NCBI GenBank assembly: GCA_963582935.1
Contig: CAUZSH010000002.1
Location: 1-48,748 of the forward strand
From: CAUZSH01 sp963582935
GTDB lineage: Bacteria > Pseudomonadota > Gammaproteobacteria > Francisellales > Francisellaceae
Direction: 5' to 3'
Length of the DNA stretch: 48,748 bases
Part shown: one piece after another, positions 23,839 through 32,002 of the stretch
How the letters are laid out: every line of letters begins with the position of its first letter
Position numbering within the stretch: position 1 is the stretch's first letter
Position numbers and translations under genes: made by a program
Notes under the pieces: model-generated
Seen by the model: only the letters and a program-made list of their open reading frames with translations
What the model was told of the DNA's origin: nothing
Databases searched by the model: none

Positions 23839-26295
23839 ATGTTTAATTTAAGAGAATTTCGCAGAAAGACAGATCGCTTAACAGATTTATTGCCTTGGGC
23901 TGCTCTTATTGGCCCAGGCGTGATTTTAAATAAGGATGGATCCTTTCAGCAAACACTTACTTTTCGAGGGCCAGACCTAGAATCTTCGACAGAGGCACAG
24001 TTAGTTTCAGCGACTGCGCGCTTGAATAACGCCTTAAAAAGATTGACCTCTGGTTGGGCTATATACGTTGAGGCACGTCGAAAACCTGCAGATAAATACC
24101 CGACAGGGAGCTATTTTCCAGATGCTGTGAGTTGGTTGATTGATGCGGAACGCAGAGACCTCTTCGAGCGTGATGAGGAAAACTATGAGAGTACCTACTA
24201 CCTTACGTTTCAATATTTACCTCCTAAAGAATCCGTCTCGAAAGTTTCTGGGATATTTGTTAAGAAAAATAAGGAAGCAGAGGTTTCAGGTGGTACGTAC
24301 GAAAAACTATTAAACTATTTTACGGCAACGGTGAATCAGCTTTTTGATATCATGAAAGACTTTATGTATGAAGTTTCTTTTTTGGATGATGCGGAAACGC
24401 TCACCTATTTGCATAGCTGTATCTCTGAAAAACATCATAAGGTACGTGTACCAGATTTTCCCATATATCTTGATGGATTGTTGGCAGATACGCCTTTGTT
24501 GGGTGGCCTAGAGCCAAAGCTTGGCAAACAACATTTGAAAACCATTTCGATACTGGGATTCCCAACAACGTCGGTGCCAGCAATTCTGGATAGTTTAAAT
24601 CATCTGCCAATTCAATATCGTTGGGTCACGCGATTTTTACCACTTGATAAACCTGATGCCGAAAAAATACTAAAAACCTATAAACGTCAGTGGTTTGCAA
24701 AACGTAAGGGCATGTTAACCATGCTAAAAGAAACTATGGCAAAGAGTGAAAGTGCCATGGTGGATAGCGCTGCGATGCAGAAGTCTGTGGATGCGGATGA
24801 AGCTTTGCAGGAGTTGGCAGAAGATCATGTTTCTTTTGGTTATTACACGGCAACTGTGACCGTTTGGGATGAAGATTTAGAAGCCGTCTATGAAAAACAA
24901 AGAGAAATTGAACGCGTTATTAATGGGTTAGGGTTTGTAACCATTACCGAAACCATAAACTCAGTAGAGGCCTGGTTGTCTTCGCTACCAGGACATGCAA
25001 ATGCTAATGTGCGTATGCCTTTAATGCATAGTTTGAATCTATCACATTTATTGCCTTTTTCTGCAGTGTGGGCGGGACCTGAGTACAATGAGCATCTTAA
25101 AGCACCACCATTGCTGTATGCGCGCACCTCGGGGAACACGCCCTTTAGGCTCTCTAATCATATTGGAGATGTGGGGCATCAAATGATACTGGGTCCTACG
25201 GGCGCAGGTAAGTCTGTCTTATTGAATGTCATGGCGGTGCAGTTTACACGCTATAAAAATTCCCAAGTATTTATTTTTGACAAAGGAGGCAGCTTTTATG
25301 CGCTGACTTCTGGCGTGGGTGGACATTATTACGAAGTCGGAGATACAGGTAAATCTGGACTTGTTTTCCAGCCACTATCTGGAATAGATGAAATGAGCGA
25401 ACGTGTGTGGGCTCAAGACTGGATAATGGGGCTGTTTGTCAATGAAAACATTGAAATGGTGCCTGAAATACGTGAGATTATTTGGAATGCCTTAAACAAC
25501 CTTTCTGAAGTTCCTGTTAAGCAAAGAACCCTTACGGGTTTAAAATCATTTATCCAAGATAAGCGCCTGAGGATGGCGTTAGATAATTACACTCTAGGTG
25601 GTCCTTATGGGGAAATCCTAGATTGTGATGAAGAATTTTTTGATAGTAGTGATTGGCAGTGTTTTGAGATGGAAGAGTTGATGTCAACACCGAATATTAT
25701 TGCACCCGTGTTGGCGTACATTTTCCATGTATTGGAAAAATGCTTTGATGGTCGACCAACCCTGATGATCTTAGATGAAGCGTGGCTTTTCCTTGATCAC
25801 CCGATGTTTGCTTCTAAAATTAAAGAATGGTTGAAAACACTTAGAAAATTTAATGTTTCTGTGATTTTTGCCACACAATCAGTTTCAGATGCGATCAATT
25901 CATCCCTTATGTCTGCACTAAATGAGTCCTGCCCTTCGCGTATTTTCCTTCCAAATGATCGAGCAAATGAACCCGCAGTTTCCGAAGGCTATGAAAGCTT
26001 GGGTTTAAATGCTCGACAAATTCAAATATTGAGCCATGCGGTGCCAAAACGTCAATATTACTTTCAGTCACATAAAGGAAATTGTTTATTTGAATTGGGG
26101 TTAGGTCCTATTGCCATTGCGTTTTGTGCGGCAAGCCGGCCTGAGGATAAAAAATCGATTCGGGCAATACTTGAAGTGAGTAAGCAAGATAATAAGCTCT
26201 ATATAAAAAATTACCTGCATTCTCTCCAGCTTGATTGGGCTTATGCTATTTTGCAAGAACATTATTGGGGAGAAGTAAGCCATGGCGATGACTAA
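23839..26295 (+). CDS. trbE: T4SS ATPase TrbE/VirB4
   Basis: This is the large energising ATPase of the secretion channel. It has 818 residues, with an N-terminal CagE/TrbE domain (DLLPWAALIGPGVILNKDGSFQQTL). The C-terminal motor domain carries Walker A LGPTGAGKSVLLN near residue 455 and Walker B LMILDEAWLFL near residue 643. The ATQSVSDAINS motif follows. The length is normal for TrbE. No clear ribosome-binding site is seen, and the start is 6 bp after trbD, so translational coupling is likely. The end overlaps the next gene by 14 bases. Confidence 0.95.
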   Translation: MFNLREFRRKTDRLTDLLPWAALIGPGVILNKDGSFQQTLTFRGPDLESSTEAQLVSATARLNNALKRLTSGWAIYVEARRKPADKYPTGSYFPDAVSWLIDAERRDLFERDEENYESTYYLTFQYLPPKESVSKVSGIFVKKNKEAEVSGGTYEKLLNYFTATVNQLFDIMKDFMYEVSFLDDAETLTYLHSCISEKHHKVRVPDFPIYLDGLLADTPLLGGLEPKLGKQHLKTISILGFPTTSVPAILDSLNHLPIQYRWVTRFLPLDKPDAEKILKTYKRQWFAKRKGMLTMLKETMAKSESAMVDSAAMQKSVDADEALQELAEDHVSFGYYTATVTVWDEDLEAVYEKQREIERVINGLGFVTITETINSVEAWLSSLPGHANANVRMPLMHSLNLSHLLPFSAVWAGPEYNEHLKAPPLLYARTSGNTPFRLSNHIGDVGHQMILGPTGAGKSVLLNVMAVQFTRYKNSQVFIFDKGGSFYALTSGVGGHYYEVGDTGKSGLVFQPLSGIDEMSERVWAQDWIMGLFVNENIEMVPEIREIIWNALNNLSEVPVKQRTLTGLKSFIQDKRLRMALDNYTLGGPYGEILDCDEEFFDSSDWQCFEMEELMSTPNIIAPVLAYIFHVLEKCFDGRPTLMILDEAWLFLDHPMFASKIKEWLKTLRKFNVSVIFATQSVSDAINSSLMSALNESCPSRIFLPNDRANEPAVSEGYESLGLNARQIQILSHAVPKRQYYFQSHKGNCLFELGLGPIAIAFCAASRPEDKKSIRAILEVSKQDNKLYIKNYLHSLQLDWAYAILQEHYWGEVSHGDD

Positions 26296-26977
26296 CTTCC
26301 CATTTGGTCAAGAAGTTAAATCCTTTAATTCTGGTGAGGTGATTACGCCGTATCATTTTCCTGGGCAAATATTAGACAGACCTATTGGGCAGATTCTTCA
26401 CAGGGCGTATTTGTGGCGTATAGGAACGGTTGTGGCAAGTTGTCTTAGTTTGTTTCTGTTGCTGATATTTATTCTTTTATTGAATAGTTCGCCTTTTACC
26501 ATGTTTGTCTTGGGTTTGACTGATGATGGCTTTTTGCAACAAGTGAGTGTCTTGCAAAACCGCTATAAAATACCGCCAAAATCCTATGAGAATTTCCTTT
26601 CTACGACCTTAACAGGGCCACTGACAGGTGCTAAGAAACAGGCGGAGACATGGTATGAGAATTTTGTTTCTAAGGAAGCCAAAGAAGACATCAAACGCAA
26701 TTTCATATTGCATACCATCACACCAGGCACATTGAAAATCACAAACTTTACCATTTCAAATGAGGATAAGTTTAAAGCCATATTGACTTATACAAATAAG
26801 AAAAGTTTTCTCAGAAGCTTTCATATTTCAGGGTATATTATTCACTTTACGCCACAGAAACATAACTTGATCATGGAGAACCCTTTGGGGTTTTATTTGA
26901 CAAAGATGAATTTTATGCCAGTACTGCTTAAACCAGAAACGCACCAAGGTTTGATACATGACAAAGAAAGCAAGTGA
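26282..26977 (+). CDS. VirB8-like bitopic T4SS protein (first of two)
   Basis: The 231-residue protein has a ~45-residue cytoplasmic N-terminus and one membrane helix (residues ~46-70). A periplasmic domain follows, ending in MENPLGFYLTKMNFMPVLL. NPLGF followed by a strand is the C-terminal signature of VirB8/TrbF NTF2-like domains. It occupies the position where RP4 has trbJ but is neither coiled-coil nor cleavable like TrbJ. The next gene is also VirB8-like. It overlaps trbE by 14 bases and trbF by 20 bases. I infer a diverged VirB8 paralogue; a lineage-specific inner-membrane component is the alternative. Confidence 0.65.
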   Translation: MAMTNFPFGQEVKSFNSGEVITPYHFPGQILDRPIGQILHRAYLWRIGTVVASCLSLFLLLIFILLLNSSPFTMFVLGLTDDGFLQQVSVLQNRYKIPPKSYENFLSTTLTGPLTGAKKQAETWYENFVSKEAKEDIKRNFILHTITPGTLKITNFTISNEDKFKAILTYTNKKSFLRSFHISGYIIHFTPQKHNLIMENPLGFYLTKMNFMPVLLKPETHQGLIHDKESK

Positions 26978-27629
26978 AAATTTAGAGCAATACCGAAAAG
27001 CCCATGAGGAATGGGATAAGCGTATTGGATCAGCAAGAATTCAGGCTAGAAGTTGGCGTTTTGCGTGCCTTTTAAGTGTGTGCGTGTCTATCCTTCTTAT
27101 TGTTGGAATTTTAATGCAACTGAATATGCAGCAGCGATATGTATATGTTGCCGAAGTGAAGCCACAAGAGAGCGTGGTCAACATTAGACCCATGTCAATG
27201 GCCTATACGCCAACGGTTGCACAGAATGAGGCTTTTATTGGAGACTTTATTCAGCGAATAATGTCCGTGCCGCTAGACCCTGTCGTTTTACGGAATAATT
27301 GGCTTGCAGCATTTCAGTCTATTAGGGCGAAGGCAACTCTCCAGTTAAATCAATTTGCATTACAGTATAAATCATTTTCTGATGTGGGCACGCTTACAAA
27401 AACCGTGAGTATTGTGAATGTTAATGTGGTGGGCGACAACAGTTATGACTTTACGTGGTCAGTTCGCACGATTAACAAAGATGGTAAAACAACAGATGTA
27501 ACACTTTATAGTGGCATCTTTACCTTAGTCGAAAGTATGCCACCTAAAACAATGCAAGAGATGCTTGTCAATCCGCTTGGTCTAAAAATCGGTTATTTCT
27601 CACTTAGTAAAAAAGGGTCTAGTCAATGA
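26958..27629 (+). CDS. trbF: T4SS periplasmic assembly factor TrbF/VirB8
   Basis: This 223-residue bitopic protein has the TrbF layout. A charged N-terminus (YRKAHEEWDKRIGSARIQARSWR) leads into one membrane helix, then a periplasmic NTF2-like domain with SFSDVGTLTKTVSIVNVNVV and a terminal NPLGLKIGYFSLSK. TrbF/VirB8 links the inner membrane complex with VirB9, VirB10 and the pilus. The start overlaps the preceding VirB8-like gene and the stop overlaps trbG (ATGA). Confidence 0.88.
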   Translation: MTKKASENLEQYRKAHEEWDKRIGSARIQARSWRFACLLSVCVSILLIVGILMQLNMQQRYVYVAEVKPQESVVNIRPMSMAYTPTVAQNEAFIGDFIQRIMSVPLDPVVLRNNWLAAFQSIRAKATLQLNQFALQYKSFSDVGTLTKTVSIVNVNVVGDNSYDFTWSVRTINKDGKTTDVTLYSGIFTLVESMPPKTMQEMLVNPLGLKIGYFSLSKKGSSQ

Positions 27630-28648
27630 AAAAAGTTATAAAAGGAACATTAATGGCATCTTTTGCAGTACTTGTAACAGGGTGCGCAAGTATGGGAAGT
27701 GCCGATAATAAAGCTAATTATGTGAAGGCAAAAAATGTGACTGAAGTCCAGACCAAAGTGATTAGAGAGTACATTCCAGTTCCGGTTCCAGGTCAATTAA
27801 TGCCAGTCCCACCTGAAAAAACAGCGCAAGCGGCAAGCACCTTTAGAACAAAAAAGGCGGCCGTTAAATATGCAAATCAACATGCATTGCAATTCCCAGA
27901 ACAAAATGACTTTTTTAACGCAATGATGACTTATGGGTATATGCCTGGCGCTGTTTATACCATTTATACTGCACCGCTTAAAATTACGGATGTGGTTTTG
28001 CAAAAAGGTGAAAAATTAATCTCGCAAGCAGCTGGCGACACGCTTCGCTGGCAAATCGCACAAACTTATAGTGGAGAGGGTGATAATATCCAGCAACATA
28101 TTTTGGTGAAGCCCAATAAACCAGGTCTCGAAAATAGCGTCATTCTCACAACAAATAAGCGCACCTACCATCTTATCTTTAAAGCAACGGAAGGTGAGTC
28201 TTATATGGTTTCCGTGAAGTGGAATTATCCTACCAATATGGTACAAACATTTAACGGAACTTTACCTTATTCCCCCAATGCAAATGGTGACGCTGAGGAT
28301 GCTATTACTGGAGATCAATGCCCCTCCTTCGATATTAGTCGAATGAACTTTGACTACAGTTGGAAAATGACGCAAGGTCAGCAACCAAACTGGGCACCAC
28401 AACAAATCTTTTCAGTGGGCAGACAGACTTACATCAAGTTCCCATCAAAATTTATGGCGCACAATAATGAGATGCCAATGCTAGAAGTTTCGGATAACAA
28501 AGGTGAGCACTCCTACGCAACCATCACAAATTGGCGCTTCCAATGTGGGTATATTATTGTCGATAGCATTATTGATAAAGCCAGACTAATTGCAGGTGTA
28601 GAGTCAAAAGATAACAAGGTAATCATTCAAATATCTAAAAAAGCATAA
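27626..28648 (+). CDS. trbG: T4SS outer-membrane core protein TrbG/VirB9, with a lipoprotein signal
   Basis: This 340-residue VirB9-family protein carries the C-terminal motif LRWQIAQTYSGEGDN and ILTTNKRTYHLIFKAT, typical of TrbG. An N-terminal signal peptide ends in the lipobox VTGC (Cys ~19), so the protein itself is probably lipidated. In most systems a separate VirB7/TrbH lipoprotein anchors VirB9; none is seen here. The C-terminal domain includes the expected beta structure (FDISRMNFDYSWKMT, TYIKFPSKFM). It overlaps trbF by 4 bases and precedes trbI by 15 bp. Confidence 0.9.
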   Translation: MKKVIKGTLMASFAVLVTGCASMGSADNKANYVKAKNVTEVQTKVIREYIPVPVPGQLMPVPPEKTAQAASTFRTKKAAVKYANQHALQFPEQNDFFNAMMTYGYMPGAVYTIYTAPLKITDVVLQKGEKLISQAAGDTLRWQIAQTYSGEGDNIQQHILVKPNKPGLENSVILTTNKRTYHLIFKATEGESYMVSVKWNYPTNMVQTFNGTLPYSPNANGDAEDAITGDQCPSFDISRMNFDYSWKMTQGQQPNWAPQQIFSVGRQTYIKFPSKFMAHNNEMPMLEVSDNKGEHSYATITNWRFQCGYIIVDSIIDKARLIAGVESKDNKVIIQISKKA

Positions 28649-28663
28649 TATGGTGTAACCGAT

Positions 28664-29944
28664 ATGGCCGATAAAGATCAGAATCAAGCAAAGTTTTCAC
28701 TTAGAGGTGCTAAACCAAAATCTTCGGAGTTAAACAAAAAGCTCATTGCCGTAGTAGGAGCAATACTAGGAACGGCAATTGTGCTGGCATTTCTTTTTTC
28801 TATTAATACAGGACCCACCCAAAGAACATCCAGTGGCGGTGAGATAAAAGCGACTGATGTGGATCAAAAGTCGGATACGGCTGGTGTTGATGGACTGCCT
28901 GGCGGTTACCAAGATAACACACAAATTAGTAAGCTTATGGGTTTAAACAAAAAACCTGAAGTCATTGAAAAAATTCCAAGTGCACTGCAAAGCCAGTTAG
29001 AACAAATGAAGTCTCAGCAGTCTCAGTTGCAATCTGAATTATCAAGATTGCGTTCTCAAAAAACCACATCTGATGCGCCAATACCAAAGCCGACGCCTCA
29101 ACCCATGAGTCCAATGGATAGAGAGGCGATGTCTGCGGCGATATTTTTCCCAGGTGGTGCGCCTCGTCCAAGTCCACCAAAACCGCATGACATAGATAAG
29201 GATGGTAAAACGGTAGCGTCCTCAAAAGATGGAAAGAGTACGCAAGATGAAAAGCTTGCCTTTATGGATGGTAAGGTAAATAAAGATGTAACCAACCAGA
29301 ATACGATTCAAAAACCAATCTCGAAATATACTGTCTTTGCGGGTTCAGCAATCCCAGGGATATTAAAAACCCGCCTTGTTTCCAACACTCCAGGATCTAT
29401 CGTTGCCATTGTTAGCCAAGATGTGTATGACTCAGTGACGGGGCGCTATTTGCTTATTCCTAAGGGAAGTACATTGCTCGGTACTTATAATTCAAAAGTG
29501 AGTTATGGTGATTATCAGTTGCAAGCCAAGTTTATTCGTTTAATTCGACCAGATGGCACCTCCATCATTTTGCCGAATCAAATTGGAGTAGATGGGATGG
29601 GTGTGTCTGGTTTCTCTGATGAGCTTGATAACCATTGGGGGCAGTTGATTTCAGCGGCAGCGCTCACCACAGTATTTAGCATCCCGGCTGTGGCGGCACA
29701 GTATTCTCAGAATCAGGCTCAACAGTGGAATGGTAGTGGCTATAATAGCCCAAGTACCAGCTCAACCATGACAAATTCTGCACTACAAGGAATGGGGGAG
29801 ACTGTTTCAAAAATTGGTGGTAAGATCACAGAAAGAGCCATAAGTATCCAGCCAACCATTACGATTCATGAGGGCTACCGTTTTTCAATATTGGTCACAA
29901 AAGATATTATTTTGCCACCGTATTCACGAACCGCAAGTCTTTAG
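28664..29944 (+). CDS. trbI: T4SS core protein TrbI/VirB10
   Basis: VirB10/TrbI spans the envelope. The 426-residue sequence shows a short cytoplasmic N-terminus and a membrane helix at residues ~25-45. A heptad-rich coiled coil (SALQSQLEQMKSQQSQLQSEL) and a proline-rich segment (PIPKPTPQPMSP) follow. The C-terminal beta-barrel domain has VFAGSAIPGILKTRLVSNTPG, YLLIPKGSTLLGTY and GYRFSILVTKDIILP. All typical elements are intact. Confidence 0.93.
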   Translation: MADKDQNQAKFSLRGAKPKSSELNKKLIAVVGAILGTAIVLAFLFSINTGPTQRTSSGGEIKATDVDQKSDTAGVDGLPGGYQDNTQISKLMGLNKKPEVIEKIPSALQSQLEQMKSQQSQLQSELSRLRSQKTTSDAPIPKPTPQPMSPMDREAMSAAIFFPGGAPRPSPPKPHDIDKDGKTVASSKDGKSTQDEKLAFMDGKVNKDVTNQNTIQKPISKYTVFAGSAIPGILKTRLVSNTPGSIVAIVSQDVYDSVTGRYLLIPKGSTLLGTYNSKVSYGDYQLQAKFIRLIRPDGTSIILPNQIGVDGMGVSGFSDELDNHWGQLISAAALTTVFSIPAVAAQYSQNQAQQWNGSGYNSPSTSSTMTNSALQGMGETVSKIGGKITERAISIQPTITIHEGYRFSILVTKDIILPPYSRTASL

Positions 29945-29949
29945 TAGGC

Positions 29950-30270
29950 ATGTGGCGGTTGTTGGGAGTGGTGATGTTGCTTTGCTTGTCATTTACAGTG
30001 CATTCCTATCAAGGTGGTTCAGGTGATGGTGACCAAAATAATAATAAAAGTGCAAATAATAATAAAAGTGCACAGCTATCTGTGGAGATAAATAAGAAGA
30101 CAGAAAAGGCATTAAAAGTATTTAAAAACTTAACCAAAGACCCTAACGCCTCAAAAGAAGCTTTTTTTGCAAACGTTGGGAAAAATCCAACAGCAGCCGA
30201 ATTTGAAGGTGGCGACGGGAGTGATGTGGTAACACAGACAAAATTTAAAATCGCAGGTGATGACAGCTAA
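29950..30270 (+). CDS. Small secreted protein of unknown function in the T4SS operon
   Basis: The 106-residue product has a hydrophobic N-terminal signal (MWRLLGVVMLLCLSFTVHS) without a lipobox cysteine. A very hydrophilic Asn/Lys-rich stretch with NNNKSA twice follows, then a helical part (KKTEKALKVFKNLTKDPNASKEAFF). It lies 5 bp after trbI and 12 bp before trbL. It could be a minor pilus component, an entry-exclusion protein like TrbK or a VirB5 substitute, but no similarity can be claimed. Confidence 0.65.
   Translation: MWRLLGVVMLLCLSFTVHSYQGGSGDGDQNNNKSANNNKSAQLSVEINKKTEKALKVFKNLTKDPNASKEAFFANVGKNPTAAEFEGGDGSDVVTQTKFKIAGDDS
30037..30072 (+). repeat. Two tandem 18-bp units encoding NNNKSA
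   Basis: AATAATAATAAAAGTGCA occurs twice in a row inside the small secreted protein gene. It keeps the frame, so copy-number change would lengthen or shorten the protein by six residues. Confidence 0.9.
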
Positions 30271-30282
30271 GAGGGCTTTAAA

Positions 30283-31455
30283 ATGACAGACCCTGATACA
30301 ACCATTCTGGGCATTAAATTACTAGAAAATATACAGACAGGCTTTATTGATAAAATAAACGCCTCATTGCATTTAGTGCAGGGTTATGCCAGTGTGTTGC
30401 TTTACTCTCTGATTATTATTGAGCTCGTTTTATTTGGTTTGATTTGGGCATTTCGAGGGGATAATGCTTTTGGTATTCTTATTATTAAAGTCATTAAAAT
30501 AGGTATATTTATTTCGTTTATAAAATACTTCCCCGTGATACTGCATGTGATTATTGATGGCTTTACGTTCGTTGGATTCAAAATTGTTTCAGATAAGGCA
30601 GCCATTTATTTGTTTAACCCAGGGAAAGTTTGGGAATTAGGTTTCCAAGCGGGTGTTTCTATGATGAAGCTTTCAGTTGAATACGGCACATTAAATATAG
30701 GAATGTCTCTCATTTATCTCATTTTGGGGTTTGGAACCTTATTACTGTTTGCGGCAATTGGCGCACAAATTATATTGGTGGTTTCTTTGTTTTATATTAT
30801 GGCTTTAGTGGTTTTATTGTTGGCGCCTTTTGGGATTTTGAAACCTGTTGAGCAGTTTTTTTACCGATCGGTGCAAGCATTAATACAGGCAGGGGTTCGA
30901 GTTTTTACCGTGATTATTATTTTGGGTGTGGCTTATGCGCTATGGAAAACGATGAAAGTAACTTCAGTTTCAAATTCCACAACCTTAGAAAAACCATTGG
31001 CATTATTTTTTACGTCGTTTATCTTTATGATACTACTTTATAAATTACCGCCAATTATCGCGGAGGGAATTGGCAAAATTGGTGGGAATTTATTTGAAGG
31101 AATGAGTGGTGGTGGCGCTACAAGTGTCTCTGTTTCGACACAGACCCCACCAGCCATGTCGCCAGCAGCGGCCCAAGTCTCGGCTGCCTCCACGGTGGTA
31201 GGTAGCATGTCTGCGGGGGGGATGACTGTAGCGAGTGGTGGCGGTATTGCTGCATCGACAAGCGTGGTGACCACTGGTGGTTCGGCGCCTGCAGGTGCAG
31301 CCCCAGCCCCAGGCGCGACGAATGTTAGTATCTCTGGTGGTGGTGCTGCAAGTAGCAATCTTGCTGGAGGAAAATCCAAAGGTGTTGGGAGTGCATCCAG
31401 TGTTAACCAAAGTATTTCTACTAAAACTTTGAGTAAATTGAAGAGTTCTGTATAG
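30283..31455 (+). CDS. trbL: T4SS polytopic membrane protein TrbL/VirB6
   Basis: This 390-residue protein has six or more membrane segments within residues ~35-265. The central VVLLLAPFGILKPVEQFFYRSVQALIQAGVRVFTV block is typical of TrbL. VirB6/TrbL guides substrate through the inner membrane. The last ~115 residues are a low-complexity Gly/Ala/Ser/Thr/Val tail, as in many TrbL proteins. An AGAGGG site precedes the ATG. Long minus-strand frames over the tail are composition artefacts. Confidence 0.92.
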   Translation: MTDPDTTILGIKLLENIQTGFIDKINASLHLVQGYASVLLYSLIIIELVLFGLIWAFRGDNAFGILIIKVIKIGIFISFIKYFPVILHVIIDGFTFVGFKIVSDKAAIYLFNPGKVWELGFQAGVSMMKLSVEYGTLNIGMSLIYLILGFGTLLLFAAIGAQIILVVSLFYIMALVVLLLAPFGILKPVEQFFYRSVQALIQAGVRVFTVIIILGVAYALWKTMKVTSVSNSTTLEKPLALFFTSFIFMILLYKLPPIIAEGIGKIGGNLFEGMSGGGATSVSVSTQTPPAMSPAAAQVSAASTVVGSMSAGGMTVASGGGIAASTSVVTTGGSAPAGAAPAPGATNVSISGGGAASSNLAGGKSKGVGSASSVNQSISTKTLSKLKSSV

Positions 31456-31459
31456 CCTG

Positions 31460-32002
31460 ATGAGTAGCACGATTTTGAAAGTTTCTAAAACGAGAAGTAT
31501 AGCAAAATATGTTTTAATTCCACTGCTTTGCTTATTTCTTATTTACGTGATTATTTTTGTGTTTATGAAAATAAATATTCGTCTTACCTACCAGCAAACA
31601 GGTAGCATGCCTGAAGGGGTTTATTTAGTATACCCATCTGAAGTTTTTGTAGATGGTAATGATATTTTATTTGAGCCAACTAAAGAGATAGAGTCATATA
31701 TGATCGAAAGAGGCTATTTGCAGAAAGACACGCCACTTTTGAAGCAAATTGTAGCAACAAAAAATGATGATGTTTGCATTGTTGATAAAGTACTTTTTAT
31801 TAATGGTTCGCCAAAGGGAAATGTGCATTCATACGACACAAAAGGCCGACCATTAATACATGCAGAGATTTGCAGGCAGTTAAAAGCAGGAGAATATTTT
31901 GTGATGGGGGTATCCAGCTCTTATTCTTTTGATAGTCGCTATTATGGTGTGGTCACTCAAAATCAAATAATTGGAAAGGCAAAGCAGTTATGGTCGCGGT
32001 AA
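31460..32002 (+). CDS. traF: TraF-type S26C signal peptidase / pilin cyclase
   Basis: This 180-residue protein has one N-terminal membrane anchor and a periplasmic S26 peptidase fold. The motif TGSMPEGVY holds the predicted nucleophile Ser49, and Lys95 lies in LLKQIVATKNDDV. Asp158 lies in SFDSRYYG, matching the Ser/Lys/Asp set of RP4 TraF. In RP4 this enzyme trims TrbC and closes it into a ring. Its presence between trbL and trbB, rather than in a relaxase region, ties it to the pilin of this operon. It overlaps trbB by 13 bases. Confidence 0.9.
   Translation: MSSTILKVSKTRSIAKYVLIPLLCLFLIYVIIFVFMKINIRLTYQQTGSMPEGVYLVYPSEVFVDGNDILFEPTKEIESYMIERGYLQKDTPLLKQIVATKNDDVCIVDKVLFINGSPKGNVHSYDTKGRPLIHAEICRQLKAGEYFVMGVSSSYSFDSRYYGVVTQNQIIGKAKQLWSR

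Noticed and set aside
31038..31470. Long minus-strand frames opposite the trbL 3' end
   Set aside because: They mirror the low-complexity Gly/Ala/Thr-rich tail of TrbL and have no ribosome-binding site or recognisable domain.
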